This document shows positions 16,812 through 25,419 of a DNA stretch of 64,000 nt, in pieces (the first letter of the stretch is position 1; every line of letters begins with the position of its first letter). A program made the position numbers and the translations under genes. The notes under the pieces are model-generated. The model did no database searches, was not told where the DNA came from, and saw nothing but the letters and a program-made list of their open reading frames with translations. The DNA is from Loktanella atrilutea (lineage in GTDB: Bacteria; Pseudomonadota; Alphaproteobacteria; Rhodobacterales; Rhodobacteraceae), in contig NZ_FQUE01000007.1 of the NCBI RefSeq assembly GCF_900128995.1, positions 1 to 64,000 on the forward strand, in the 5' to 3' direction.

Positions 16812-18080
16812 ATGAGCATTACCAGCGCCCTGCAAACCGGGGTCAGTGGGTTGCAGGCCAACTCCTCCAAGGTCGAAAACATTTCGAGCAACATCGCCAA
16901 CGCGAACACGGTTGGCTATCGCCGCACGTTTTCAGAGTTCGTCACGCAGAACACCAACAGCAAGCAGGCCGGCGTGCTGTCGACGACGCGGGCCGATGTG
17001 TCGTCGAACGGCGGGCTGGTCAGCACCGGACGCTCTACCGATCTGGCCGTGCAGGGTGATGGTTTCTTCGTCGTGTCGCGGAACGTGAACGATCCTGCCG
17101 AATCGAATTATTTCCTGACCCGAGCGGGGTCTTTCACGCCGGATCAGAACGGCAACCTGCGCAATGCCGCAGGCTATTTCCTGAGCGGCTTTCCGACGGA
17201 TGCGGCCGGGGCGACCGGCCCGGTCAGCGGCAACGGCTTCGGCGATCTCAGCACGGTGAACATTTCGAGCTATCAGGCTGCCGGCTCTCCCAGCACGGTG
17301 ATCGCCGCCGCGGGCAATATGCCCGCGCAGGAAACGGGTCTTGCGACGCCCGGTGCACCGTTCATTTCGACGATGCGCTACGTGAACCAGCTGGGCGGGT
17401 CGGAAAAGCTGAACCTGTCCTGGCAGCCGAGCGCGACGCCCAACCAATGGACAGTCAGTATCGCTGACGATGCCGGGACGAACTATGGCAGCGCCGCGGT
17501 CAACTACAACGACAGCGGCGCGAATGCCGGCAGCCCGGCCAGCTACGTCTCGAACGGGTTGCCGCTGGATCCGGCCACCGGCACCGTGAACCTGACGATC
17601 AATAATGGCGCGACGCCGCAGCAGATCAGTATCTCGCTGGGTGCGCCGGGCAGCTTCGACGGCATGACGCAATTCTCCGGCGACCAGACGCCCGCTACCT
17701 TTACCGACGATGGGACGGAAACCGGCAGCCTCGTGCGGGCCGAAATGAGCGACACGGGGGTCCTTTATGGTGTCTTCGACAACGGTCAACGTCGTGCGCT
17801 GTTCGAGATTCCGGTGGCCAATGTCACCAATCCGAACCAGATGCAGTCCGTCAATGGAAACGCCTACGTCGCCACGCTCGAGTCCGGATCGGTGACACTG
17901 AACAAGGCGATGTCGAATGGCGTCGGCAGCGTCGGCAGCGGTGTGCTGGAAGGGGCCAACGTCGATATCGCGCAAGAGCTGACCGATCTGATCCAGACGC
18001 AGCGTGCATATTCGTCGAACGCCAAGATCATCACGACCAGCGACGAGATGCTGGACGAAACCCTGCGTATCAAGCGCTGA
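16812..18080 (+). CDS. flgE: Flagellar hook protein FlgE
   Basis: A 422-aa hook subunit. The N-terminal D0 signature is ITSALQTGVSGLQANSSKV followed by NISSNIANANTVGYRRT. A central FlgE D2 region covers about 150-330. The C-terminal D0 helix is EGANVDIAQELTDLIQTQRA followed by YSSNAKIITTSDEMLDETL. Length is typical for alpha-type hooks. It is followed after 14 bp by flgK. Confidence 0.96.
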   Translation: MSITSALQTGVSGLQANSSKVENISSNIANANTVGYRRTFSEFVTQNTNSKQAGVLSTTRADVSSNGGLVSTGRSTDLAVQGDGFFVVSRNVNDPAESNYFLTRAGSFTPDQNGNLRNAAGYFLSGFPTDAAGATGPVSGNGFGDLSTVNISSYQAAGSPSTVIAAAGNMPAQETGLATPGAPFISTMRYVNQLGGSEKLNLSWQPSATPNQWTVSIADDAGTNYGSAAVNYNDSGANAGSPASYVSNGLPLDPATGTVNLTINNGATPQQISISLGAPGSFDGMTQFSGDQTPATFTDDGTETGSLVRAEMSDTGVLYGVFDNGQRRALFEIPVANVTNPNQMQSVNGNAYVATLESGSVTLNKAMSNGVGSVGSGVLEGANVDIAQELTDLIQTQRAYSSNAKIITTSDEMLDETLRIKR

Positions 18081-18094
18081 TCCGGATCGCTTGA

Positions 18095-19504
18095 ATGAGC
18101 ATTTCCTCGGCCTTCAACCTTGCCAGCAGCGGCCTGCGCGTCACCGAAGCGCGGGCCGATCTTGTCGCGAGCAATATCGCGAATGCCAGCACGGCCGGCT
18201 ATACGCGGCGCGAGGGCACGCAGGTCAGTGGTGGCGGGCAGTCGGTCGATCTGCGCATGGTGCGACAGATCGACGACCGACTTGCGGCGATGTCGCGAGA
18301 TGCAAGCGCCGCATTGGGGAAAGCCAGCGTCGGCGGCGAGGTGCTGCGCGGATATCTGTCGACGTTGGGTGACATTGCAGACGAGATTTCACCGGCGGCG
18401 CGGATGGCCACGTTTCAGGCGGGCCTTGATCTTCTGGCGAACAATCCGTCAAATCCGTCCGTTCAGGCGGATGTGCTGGCGCGTGCCGACATGCTGGTCC
18501 GCAGCCTGAACACGGCATCCAATGCACTTGAAGACAGTCGGACGCAGGCGGGGGCCAGTTTCGAGAGTGCCGCGGGCGAGGTGAATACCGCGCTGTCGGA
18601 TATCGCGAACCTGAACGCACGACTGCTGGGGCAAACCGCCGGAACGTCTGGCTTCAGCAGTCTGATGGATGAAATGAACCAGCGTCTGGATGCACTCGGC
18701 AGCCAGATGGATTTCAAATCCCGGTGGGAGGCGAACGGGACGCTGAGCCTGTTCACTGCCGGTGGCACGGAACTTGTCAATGGGACCGATGCAGCCCGTC
18801 TGTCCGTCGATCGCCAAAGCGGCGCGATTATTGCGGACGGCACGGATCTGACGCCGGACAGGCCCGGGGTGAGGGGCATCACGGCAGGCCGCCTTGCGGG
18901 TCTTAGCCAGATGCTGTCGACGGTCATTCCGCAGATGAAGCTTCAGCAGGACGAACTGGCACGCGGACTGGTTGAGGGGTTTGAGGCGGCGGACAGCTCT
19001 CTCATGGCCGGGCAGCCGGGATTGTTCACCGATGCCGGCGCCGCCTTCGATCCGGCGCAACGCGATGGGCTGGCGGGTCGGCTTAGCATCAACGCGGCCG
19101 TACGGCCGGACGCGGGCGGCGCCCTGTGGCGGCTGCGGGACGGCATGTCCGCCGCAACGCCCGGCGATGCCGGTGCGACAGCGCAGATCAATGCCTTCAT
19201 CACGGCCTTCGACACGGCACGCCCGATCGCAACGGACGCCGGTCTGGGCAGTTCGGCGCGATTGGGCGACATGGCCGCCAATATGGTCGGCGCGCAGCAC
19301 ACAATCCGCGTCATCGCCGATCGCGCGGCCGGGACGGCGGGTATCCGGCTTGCCGCCTTCGAAGACGGCCGCAGCACGGTGGAAGGCGTCAATATCGACA
19401 CCGAACTGCAAAAGCTGCTGGAGATCGAACAGAGTTACGGCGCCAATTCGCAGGTGCTGAACAGTCTGTCGAACATGATCGACACCCTTTTGAATGCCGT
19501 GTGA
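18095..19504 (+). CDS. flgK: Hook-filament junction protein 1 FlgK
   Basis: A 469-aa hook-associated protein joining hook and filament. N-terminal ISSAFNLASSGLRVTEARAD and NIANASTAGYTRRE are the rod/hook/HAP signature. The middle is helical and Ala-rich. The C-terminus GVNIDTELQKLLEIEQSY followed by NSLSNMIDTLLNA is typical of FlgK. It lies between flgE and flgL with 8-14 bp spacing. Confidence 0.95.
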   Translation: MSISSAFNLASSGLRVTEARADLVASNIANASTAGYTRREGTQVSGGGQSVDLRMVRQIDDRLAAMSRDASAALGKASVGGEVLRGYLSTLGDIADEISPAARMATFQAGLDLLANNPSNPSVQADVLARADMLVRSLNTASNALEDSRTQAGASFESAAGEVNTALSDIANLNARLLGQTAGTSGFSSLMDEMNQRLDALGSQMDFKSRWEANGTLSLFTAGGTELVNGTDAARLSVDRQSGAIIADGTDLTPDRPGVRGITAGRLAGLSQMLSTVIPQMKLQQDELARGLVEGFEAADSSLMAGQPGLFTDAGAAFDPAQRDGLAGRLSINAAVRPDAGGALWRLRDGMSAATPGDAGATAQINAFITAFDTARPIATDAGLGSSARLGDMAANMVGAQHTIRVIADRAAGTAGIRLAAFEDGRSTVEGVNIDTELQKLLEIEQSYGANSQVLNSLSNMIDTLLNAV

Positions 19505-19512
19505 GATGAACA

Positions 19513-20589
19513 GTGACTGAAATTTCGCGATCTGTGTCGACCGCGCTGCAGGGACTGCGGATGCGAGAGACGACAAGCCGACTTGCGGATCAGATCTCTG
19601 ATGCGTCCAGGGAAGTGACGACCGGCCTCAAGGCGCAGCCGTTCGACGCGCTGGGCCACAAATCGGCGGATGCCATCGCCATACGCATGCAGATCCAGCG
19701 AAATGACGGGTTCATTGCGTCGAACACGCTGCTTGACGGCCGGTTTCTGGCGGTGGAAACCTCGCTGGGATCGATCCGGACGGCGGCGCAGGATGTGCTC
19801 GACCAGTCATTCGTGGCGTTGACAAGCACGGGATCGAAATCCCTGGCAGAGATCGCGCGTTCCGCGATCGATACCTTGATCGAACGCAGCGCGGTCAGCG
19901 ATTCCTCTGGCTTTCTGATGAGCGGAACGCGCAGCGACGTTAGCCCCCTGCAAGGCTGGACCGAGGTCAATCCCGATACGGGCCTGTCGCCTGCCGGGAT
20001 TGTCGAAGATGTCCTGAGCGGCCCGATGAATTCCCTGGCCGACGTGCAGTCGAAGATCGCCGCCCTTAAGGCCGTCTTTTCCGATAGCGACAGTACGAAC
20101 CCCTCGCGCAATTTCGAGGCCAGTTTCTACAACGGTTCTCCGACCCGCGATGCGAACGGTCAGGTGAACCCGCCGCTGACGGTAAGGGTATCGACAACCG
20201 AAACGATGGCGCAGCCGGTACAGGCGAATGCCACCGCGATGCGCGATCTGATGCGCGGCCTTGCGATGGTCAGCGCAGTCGATGCGGGCCAGATCAGCGA
20301 TCCGGACGCCCGTGCCGCCTGGATCGACGAGGCGCGCAACGCGATTGCGAACGGGATCAGCGGCACGACAGAGCTTGAAACCAACACCGGTGTCCTGCGG
20401 TCCCGGCTGTCGACCATAACGGAGACGCAGCAAAGCCGCGGCACGTTGCTGGCGAAGGAACAGTTGCTTCTGGAAGGCACGGACCAATATGACGCGGCCA
20501 CCCGCCTGACCCAACTGCAGACCCAGCTTGAATCAAGCTACGCCGTGACGGCGCGACTCTCGCGTCTGTCCTTCCTGAATTACCTGTAG
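19513..20589 (+). CDS. flgL: Hook-filament junction protein 3 FlgL
   Basis: A 358-aa flagellin-like junction protein. The GTG start lies 8 bp after flgK; the nearby ATG at 19506 is out of frame. It has flagellin-type N-terminal helices (ISRSVSTALQGLRMRETTSR, LADQISDASREVTTGL) and C-terminal helices (LEGTDQYDAATRLTQLQTQL). It connects FlgK to the FliC filament. Confidence 0.92.
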   Translation: MTEISRSVSTALQGLRMRETTSRLADQISDASREVTTGLKAQPFDALGHKSADAIAIRMQIQRNDGFIASNTLLDGRFLAVETSLGSIRTAAQDVLDQSFVALTSTGSKSLAEIARSAIDTLIERSAVSDSSGFLMSGTRSDVSPLQGWTEVNPDTGLSPAGIVEDVLSGPMNSLADVQSKIAALKAVFSDSDSTNPSRNFEASFYNGSPTRDANGQVNPPLTVRVSTTETMAQPVQANATAMRDLMRGLAMVSAVDAGQISDPDARAAWIDEARNAIANGISGTTELETNTGVLRSRLSTITETQQSRGTLLAKEQLLLEGTDQYDAATRLTQLQTQLESSYAVTARLSRLSFLNYL

Positions 20590-20604
20590 GCGGGGGTGCC
20601 CACG

Positions 20605-21705
20605 ATGACCGCGCTGCTGAAATTTCTTCTGACCTTTTTGATCCTGGCCCTGGCCACACCCGCCATGGCGCAGGTACGGATCAAGGATATCGTGACTGTG
20701 GAAGGCGTCCGCTCGAACCAGCTTGTCGGCTACGGTCTGGTCGTGGGGCTGAACGGGACCGGCGATTCCCTGCGCAATGCGCCGTTCACGCAGCGCGCCA
20801 TCGAGGGGATGCTGGAGCGCCTTGGCATCGGCAACCTGACGGAAGACCAGATGCGGACGGCCAATACCGCCGCGGTCATGGTGACCGCCGATCTGCCGCC
20901 TTTCGCACGTGCAGGCTCCACGATCGACGTCGTCGTGTCTTCTCTCGGCGATGCCTCGTCCCTGCGCGGCGGTACGTTGATCGTGACACCGCTGTCCGCC
21001 GCAGATGGAGAGATCTATGCCGTGGCGCAGGGCCCGATCGCCGTGGCGGGTTATGCTGCGCAGGGTCTCAACGCCTCTATCGTCGAGGGTGTCCCGACCG
21101 GGGCCCGTATCGAGAACGGTGCCATCGTCGAACGCGAAGTCGAATTTGCATTCAACGATCTTGATCGCGTCCTGCTGGCCTTGCGGAACCCCGATTTCGT
21201 CACCGCCAAGCGGGTCGAAAGCGCCATCAACGCTGAACTGCCGGGGGCCGCGACCGCGATGGACCCGCGGACCATCGCGATCGAGTTGAGCGGCAAGGTC
21301 TCGATGATGGAGATGATGGCCTATATCGAGCCGATCATCGTCGAGCCCGATCAGGTGGCCAAGGTCATCATCGATGCACGCAGCGGCACCATCGTGATCG
21401 GCGCGAATGTCCGCATCGACCGCGTCGCGGTCAGTCAGGGCGGGCTGACCGTCACGGTGCGTGACGACTTCAACGTCAGCCAGCCGGAGACGCTGTCGAT
21501 CGGCGGCACAACCGTCGTCGTTCCCAATTCGACCGTCGGCGTCGAAAAGCGTGACGCCAAATTTGCGGTGATCGACGGGTCCGTCAGCCTGCAAAGACTT
21601 GTCGATGGACTGAACGCCATCGGGGTCGGCGCGACAGAGACGATTTCGATCCTGCAGGCGATCAAGGCGGCCGGGGCCCTGCATGCCGATCTTGAGATCA
21701 TCTAG
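20605..21705 (+). CDS. flgI: Flagellar P-ring protein FlgI
   Basis: A 366-aa periplasmic ring protein. The ATG at 20605 is preferred because a purine-rich AGGCGGGGG sits 8 nt upstream; a GTG at 20596 lies inside that site. The signal peptide LLKFLLTFLILALATPAMAQ is followed by the FlgI signature RIKDIVTVEGVRSNQLVGYG and LVVGLNGTGDS. Conserved distal blocks include PDQVAKVIIDARSGTIVIG and LVDGLNAIGVGATETISILQ. It polymerises around the rod in the peptidoglycan layer. Confidence 0.96.
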   Translation: MTALLKFLLTFLILALATPAMAQVRIKDIVTVEGVRSNQLVGYGLVVGLNGTGDSLRNAPFTQRAIEGMLERLGIGNLTEDQMRTANTAAVMVTADLPPFARAGSTIDVVVSSLGDASSLRGGTLIVTPLSAADGEIYAVAQGPIAVAGYAAQGLNASIVEGVPTGARIENGAIVEREVEFAFNDLDRVLLALRNPDFVTAKRVESAINAELPGAATAMDPRTIAIELSGKVSMMEMMAYIEPIIVEPDQVAKVIIDARSGTIVIGANVRIDRVAVSQGGLTVTVRDDFNVSQPETLSIGGTTVVVPNSTVGVEKRDAKFAVIDGSVSLQRLVDGLNAIGVGATETISILQAIKAAGALHADLEII

Positions 21706-21716
21706 GCGGAAGAAGA

Positions 21717-22013
21717 ATGGATATATCCCCCCTGACACCGAAGGCGCTAGCCATCAAACCGGCCGCTGATGCGAACGGCGAGCAGGTCGCAGAATCGGCA
21801 AAGGATTTCGAGGCGATGTTCATGGGGCAGATGGTCGATGAAATGCTGTCGACCATCGACATCGGCAGCTTTGGCGGCGGGCATGCGGAAGAGACGTGGC
21901 GCAGCTTTCTGTCCAATGCCATCGGTCAAAGCATCGCTGATCAAAGCTCTACAGGCATTGCGAGACACATCTCCTCGGCGATGGAGCGTTACGGCACGGG
22001 ACGGGATCTATGA
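21717..22013 (+). CDS. flgJ: Short rod-binding protein FlgJ (N-terminal domain only)
   Basis: A 98-aa protein matching only the rod-binding half of FlgJ (AKDFEAMFMGQMVDEMLSTI, then SFLSNAIGQSIAD). It lacks the muramidase domain of enterobacterial FlgJ, as is usual in Alphaproteobacteria, where a separate transglycosylase (here at 36701-37525) is thought to open the wall. It lies 11 bp after flgI and overlaps the flgN-like gene by 4 bp. Confidence 0.88.
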   Translation: MDISPLTPKALAIKPAADANGEQVAESAKDFEAMFMGQMVDEMLSTIDIGSFGGGHAEETWRSFLSNAIGQSIADQSSTGIARHISSAMERYGTGRDL

Positions 22014-22387
22014 CCGATCGACGCAAGGTACTGACTGCCATCGACGCGCTGGGATCGGTCCTCCGGCAAGAAATCGCCGCGATTGAGAGCGGTGATTTCG
22101 ACCGCGTGGTGACATTTTCTAGCGAAAAGGCACGTCTTGGCGCGCTGTTGGAAAAACAGCTGCAGGATGATCCGGATGCGGTCGGCAAGGAGGTCCTGCG
22201 GGGCCTGAAGGATCTGATCGTACGGGGCAGCGAGCAGCTGCAACAGGCCCAACTGGCGACTGCCGAAATCATTCAGGAGGTCACCCACACGCGCAGACGG
22301 CACAGCGCTGCAGGGCTGTACGGTCCGACCGGCGCAAAGCGTGACAATTCTGCAATAGGCCACACAATGGTCGACAAGAACTTCTAA
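22010..22387 (+). CDS. flgN: FlgN-like export chaperone
   Basis: A 125-aa helical protein: ALGSVLRQEIAAIESGDFDR, SEKARLGALLEKQL and a helix with many Gln residues, ending in RRRHSAAGLYGPTGAKRDNS. The C-terminal GLYGPTG tail is typical of alphaproteobacterial FlgN-like proteins. It would bind FlgK and FlgL before export. It is coupled to flgJ by a 4-bp overlap and precedes fliC. Sequence divergence keeps confidence moderate. Confidence 0.75.
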   Translation: MTDRRKVLTAIDALGSVLRQEIAAIESGDFDRVVTFSSEKARLGALLEKQLQDDPDAVGKEVLRGLKDLIVRGSEQLQQAQLATAEIIQEVTHTRRRHSAAGLYGPTGAKRDNSAIGHTMVDKNF

Positions 22388-22495
22388 ATTGCCTCAATTT
22401 TGTCTGAAACTTAATTGATGGTTCGAACAGGCGGTAGAAATACTGCAGTCGTCAGAATGACGACATGATGTACTAAGAATAGTCTGGAATACACG

Positions 22496-23437
22496 ATGTC
22501 TTCGATCCTTACCAACAACTCCGCAATGAACGCACTGCAGACGCTGCGGAGTGTGAATAACAACCTTGGTGAAACCCAGAATCGGATTTCGACCGGCATG
22601 AAGGTCAATTCCGCCAAGGACAACGCCGCCTATTTCGCCATCTCGGAAACGATGAAGGGCGACAGCGGCATGACGAAGTCGATCAACGAAAGCCTGACGC
22701 TGACCAAGAACTCGCTCGCCACCGCTCACGTCGGCGCCGATTCTTTCAAGGACCTGGCGCGCCAGTTTTCCGAGCGGGTTGCCTTTGCTCAAGGCGGCAA
22801 TGGCAGCGTCGATGACGTCAAGAACGAGCTGGACGAAATCGTCAAGCAAATGAATGCCTCCATCAAGCAGGCGACCTTTAACGGTGACGACCTGATCGGG
22901 TCCGGCAACACGGTCGCAACCGCGTCAGCCATTGCTGCCGATGGCACGATCGGCACCGCGGCGGTTACGACCGAGGGGGCGCGTTCTTTGTCCGTCGTAA
23001 CGGGTCTGACGCGTAGCGCATCTGGTGTTGCGGCCACCACGATGAAAGTGGACGGCGTCGATCTGACCCGGACCTATTCTGACTTCGAGGCAATCGCCAC
23101 AGCCTTCAAGACCGGCTTCGACGCGGCCGCCGGTACGAGTGAAGCTGCTGGTCAGACCTACCTCGCAAACTCGCTGACGGCCGTTGAAAGTCTGCTTGAC
23201 GAGGCGATCACATCCTCGACCACCTTGGGCGTCGGGATGAAGTCCGTTGAAAACCAGCAGGCGTTCCTGACCAAGCTGACGGACAACCTCGACAGCGGTG
23301 TCGGCGCGATGGTCGATGCCAACATGGAAGAGGAAGCGGCACGTCTGCAGGCGCTTCAGGTGCAGCAGCAGCTGGCGTCGCAGTCGCTGTCCATCGCAAA
23401 CCAGTCCCCGCAGAACATCCTGAGCCTGTTCCGCTAA
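22496..23437 (+). CDS. fliC: Flagellin FliC
   Basis: A 313-aa filament subunit. The N-terminal D0/D1 signature is SSILTNNSAMNALQTLRSV, then NRISTGMKVNSAKDNAAYFA. The C-terminal D1/D0 is MEEEAARLQALQVQQQLASQ and LSIANQSPQNILSLFR. The central D2/D3 region is short, giving a small flagellin. It is the only flagellin in the window. A 108-bp leader precedes it and a strong hairpin follows it. FlaF and FlbT, encoded next, control flagellin export and translation in related bacteria. Confidence 0.96.
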   Translation: MSSILTNNSAMNALQTLRSVNNNLGETQNRISTGMKVNSAKDNAAYFAISETMKGDSGMTKSINESLTLTKNSLATAHVGADSFKDLARQFSERVAFAQGGNGSVDDVKNELDEIVKQMNASIKQATFNGDDLIGSGNTVATASAIAADGTIGTAAVTTEGARSLSVVTGLTRSASGVAATTMKVDGVDLTRTYSDFEAIATAFKTGFDAAAGTSEAAGQTYLANSLTAVESLLDEAITSSTTLGVGMKSVENQQAFLTKLTDNLDSGVGAMVDANMEEEAARLQALQVQQQLASQSLSIANQSPQNILSLFR

Positions 23438-23739
23438 GCCAAGGCGAACCGCACAATGGCCCGGCCCCACTCAATCGGGGCCGGGTCACTGAAGGCAGGG
23501 ACAAAATGGTTTTCTGCTTTCAGGAATTGAAGCTCTGAATGTTCTAGTTGGACCAACAGCGCGAATCGTGAATTGCGAAGTGTTGATCATGGCCTCCTTA
23601 TCTGTCGAAGCGCAATTCATTGAACATTCAGCGCAACAGAGAAAAATTCAGGTCTTCGATTCCAATTTCAATTGCGGGCAATAGGGTTGTCAGGTCAGAC
23701 TGGCCCCAAACATAAAAAGACAAGAAACGAGGCACATCG
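23438..23739. other. Long fliC-flaF intergenic region with inverted repeats
   Basis: This 302-bp gap holds the hairpin after fliC and a distant 10-bp perfect inverted repeat, CTGAATGTTC at 23535-23544 and GAACATTCAG at 23622-23631. No ORF is supported. It probably contains the fliC 3' end and the promoter/leader of flaF-flbT. Confidence 0.5.
23458..23487 (+). terminator. Terminator-like hairpin after fliC
   Basis: CCCGGCCCC (23460-23468) pairs perfectly with GGGGCCGGG (23477-23485) around an 8-nt loop, with two further outer pairs, 20 bp after the fliC stop. There is no U-run, so it may stabilise the abundant flagellin mRNA or act as a weak terminator. Confidence 0.65.
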
Positions 23740-24144
23740 ATGAGCTTAGCCGCCTACAAGAAGACGATCCGCGAAAGCGAGACGCCTCGGCAGATCGAGC
23801 GTCGCATACTTTCGCGCGTGACCTACGATCTGACCCGTACGGGAAAGGGCTTCGATGCCAGCGAGTCGAGCGAGGGCCGATTGTCGATCCTTGCCGCCGG
23901 CCTGCGCGACAGCCTTTATGAAAACCAGCGGTTCTGGGCGGCCCTGCGCTATGATCTTGCCGAACCCGGCAATGCGATGCCGGATACCCTGAAGGCATCG
24001 TTGATCTCCCTTGCGCTCTGGGTCGACCGCCAGACCTTTGCCTTGATGGCAGGGCAGGGACGTCTGTCGGCGCTGATCGACGTGAACGCAAACATCGCAG
24101 CCGGGCTGGCCGGTCAGGCCGCACCCGCCGTGCGGGAGGTGTGA
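23740..24144 (+). CDS. flaF: Flagellar biosynthesis regulator FlaF
   Basis: A 134-aa protein with FlaF features: LAAYKKTIRESETPRQIERR near the N-terminus and NQRFWAALRYDLAEPGN in the middle, then LKASLISLALWVDRQTFALM. FlaF promotes flagellin translation or secretion, antagonising FlbT in Caulobacter and Brucella. It precedes flbT by 1 bp. Confidence 0.93.
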   Translation: MSLAAYKKTIRESETPRQIERRILSRVTYDLTRTGKGFDASESSEGRLSILAAGLRDSLYENQRFWAALRYDLAEPGNAMPDTLKASLISLALWVDRQTFALMAGQGRLSALIDVNANIAAGLAGQAAPAVREV

Positions 24145-24145
24145 G

Positions 24146-24580
24146 ATGTTGAAATTGACACTCAAGCCACATGAACGTGTCGTCGTGAACGGTTGCGTCA
24201 TTCGGAACGGGGATCGTCGTCAGGCGCTGACGGTCGAGAACCGTGCCGACATCGTGCGGGAGTCCGATCTGCTGAAAGCAGAGGCGCAGGCGACGCCGGT
24301 GTCCAAGGTCTATTTCCTGATGCAGACGGCCTTGATCCGGCCGGAAACGCGGGATCAGGCTGTGACGGCGATCCAGAAAGGTCTGGCCGATCTGGCCTGC
24401 TGCTTCGGGTCCGAGATGTGCAACCGCGTGATGTTCGCCGCCAATTACGTCAGCACCGGCGATTACTACAAGGCGATGAGCGAGATGCGCGTCGTCCTGC
24501 GTTATGAGGCCGAATTGTTGAAGATGCGCCCCGTGCACCGTGTCGCGCCGCCGCAGCAGCAGGCCATGGCGCAGGCATGA
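24146..24580 (+). CDS. flbT: Flagellin mRNA repressor FlbT
   Basis: A 144-aa protein beginning LKLTLKPHERVVVNGCVIRN, the FlbT hallmark, followed by RADIVRESDLLKAEAQATPV and a helical C-terminus (YVSTGDYYKAMSEMRVVLRY). FlbT binds the 5' untranslated region of flagellin mRNA and blocks translation until the hook is complete (known in Caulobacter). It overlaps the DUF1217 gene by 4 bp. Confidence 0.95.
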   Translation: MLKLTLKPHERVVVNGCVIRNGDRRQALTVENRADIVRESDLLKAEAQATPVSKVYFLMQTALIRPETRDQAVTAIQKGLADLACCFGSEMCNRVMFAANYVSTGDYYKAMSEMRVVLRYEAELLKMRPVHRVAPPQQQAMAQA

Positions 24581-25407
24581 TCTCTCTCGGGGGGCTTGGA
24601 ACGCAGCTTGGCATCAAGTTGTTCGAGGCCACCCGCGACAAGCAGATCGATCTGGTGGCACGAGACGCGTTGAGTGCGCGCCAGATCGCCGCATTCAGCG
24701 AGCGGATCGGTTCGATCGGGTCCGCAAAGGAACTGATCGCGGACACGGAGGTCTATACCTTCGTGATGCGGGCTTTCGACCTCGAAGATCAGATTTTTGG
24801 CAAGGCACTGATCCGGAAGACGCTGGAAAGCGATATTAGCGACAGCGGGGCCTTGGTGAACCGGCTGACGGATCAAAACATCAAGACGATGTACAAGACC
24901 CTGGGCTTCGCGCCGGGCGGCGGGGGGAGTGCGAACCTTGCCGATCCCGACTGGCAGGCGAACATGATTGACCGGTTCAAGGAACGCATCGTTCTGAACA
25001 ATGCAGCCGAGGATAACGAGGGCGCGGGTCTGGCCCTTGATTTCAAGGCCAAGGCCTCCGGGATCAATAGCTGGTTCGACGTGTTGAAGGACAGGGATCT
25101 TGGCAAGTTCATGCGCCGCGCGCTTGGCGTGCCAGATGCCGTCATCGGCGTCGATATCGATCGGCAGGCCGAGATCTTTGCACAGAAGTTCGACATCGCG
25201 AAGTTCAAGGACCCGGCGGAAGTCGACAAGCTCATTTCCCGATTCGCGGCAGTTTACGATGTGATCGAGGGGGTCGGCCCGCAGCAAAGCAGCCCGGCAT
25301 TGACCTTGATGCAGGGTGCCGTGGCGGCGGGACAGGGTGGCAGCTACGCCATCGTCACGATCGATATCCCGTCCATCGCGCGCACGGGATACAACGCCTA
25401 TCGCTGA
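24577..25407 (+). CDS. DUF1217-domain flagellar protein
   Basis: A 276-aa protein of the DUF1217 family, found almost only in alphaproteobacterial flagellar clusters. Landmarks are SAKELIADTEVYTFVMRAFD, LEDQIFGKALIRKTLESD, and repeated helical units ending in FDIAKFKDPAEVDKLISRFA. It has no signal peptide. The family may be an exported rod or hook-associated component, but its function is not established. It closes the rightward operon and is convergent with fliG. Confidence 0.88.
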   Translation: MISLGGLGTQLGIKLFEATRDKQIDLVARDALSARQIAAFSERIGSIGSAKELIADTEVYTFVMRAFDLEDQIFGKALIRKTLESDISDSGALVNRLTDQNIKTMYKTLGFAPGGGGSANLADPDWQANMIDRFKERIVLNNAAEDNEGAGLALDFKAKASGINSWFDVLKDRDLGKFMRRALGVPDAVIGVDIDRQAEIFAQKFDIAKFKDPAEVDKLISRFAAVYDVIEGVGPQQSSPALTLMQGAVAAGQGGSYAIVTIDIPSIARTGYNAYR

Positions 25408-25419
25408 CCGCGCAGGCCC

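Noticed and set aside
22388-22495. Possible CtrA box (TTAA-N7-TTAA) upstream of fliC
   Set aside because: Only a half site (TTAATTGATGGTTCG) is seen; a full consensus was not found here or in the other flagellar gaps I read.
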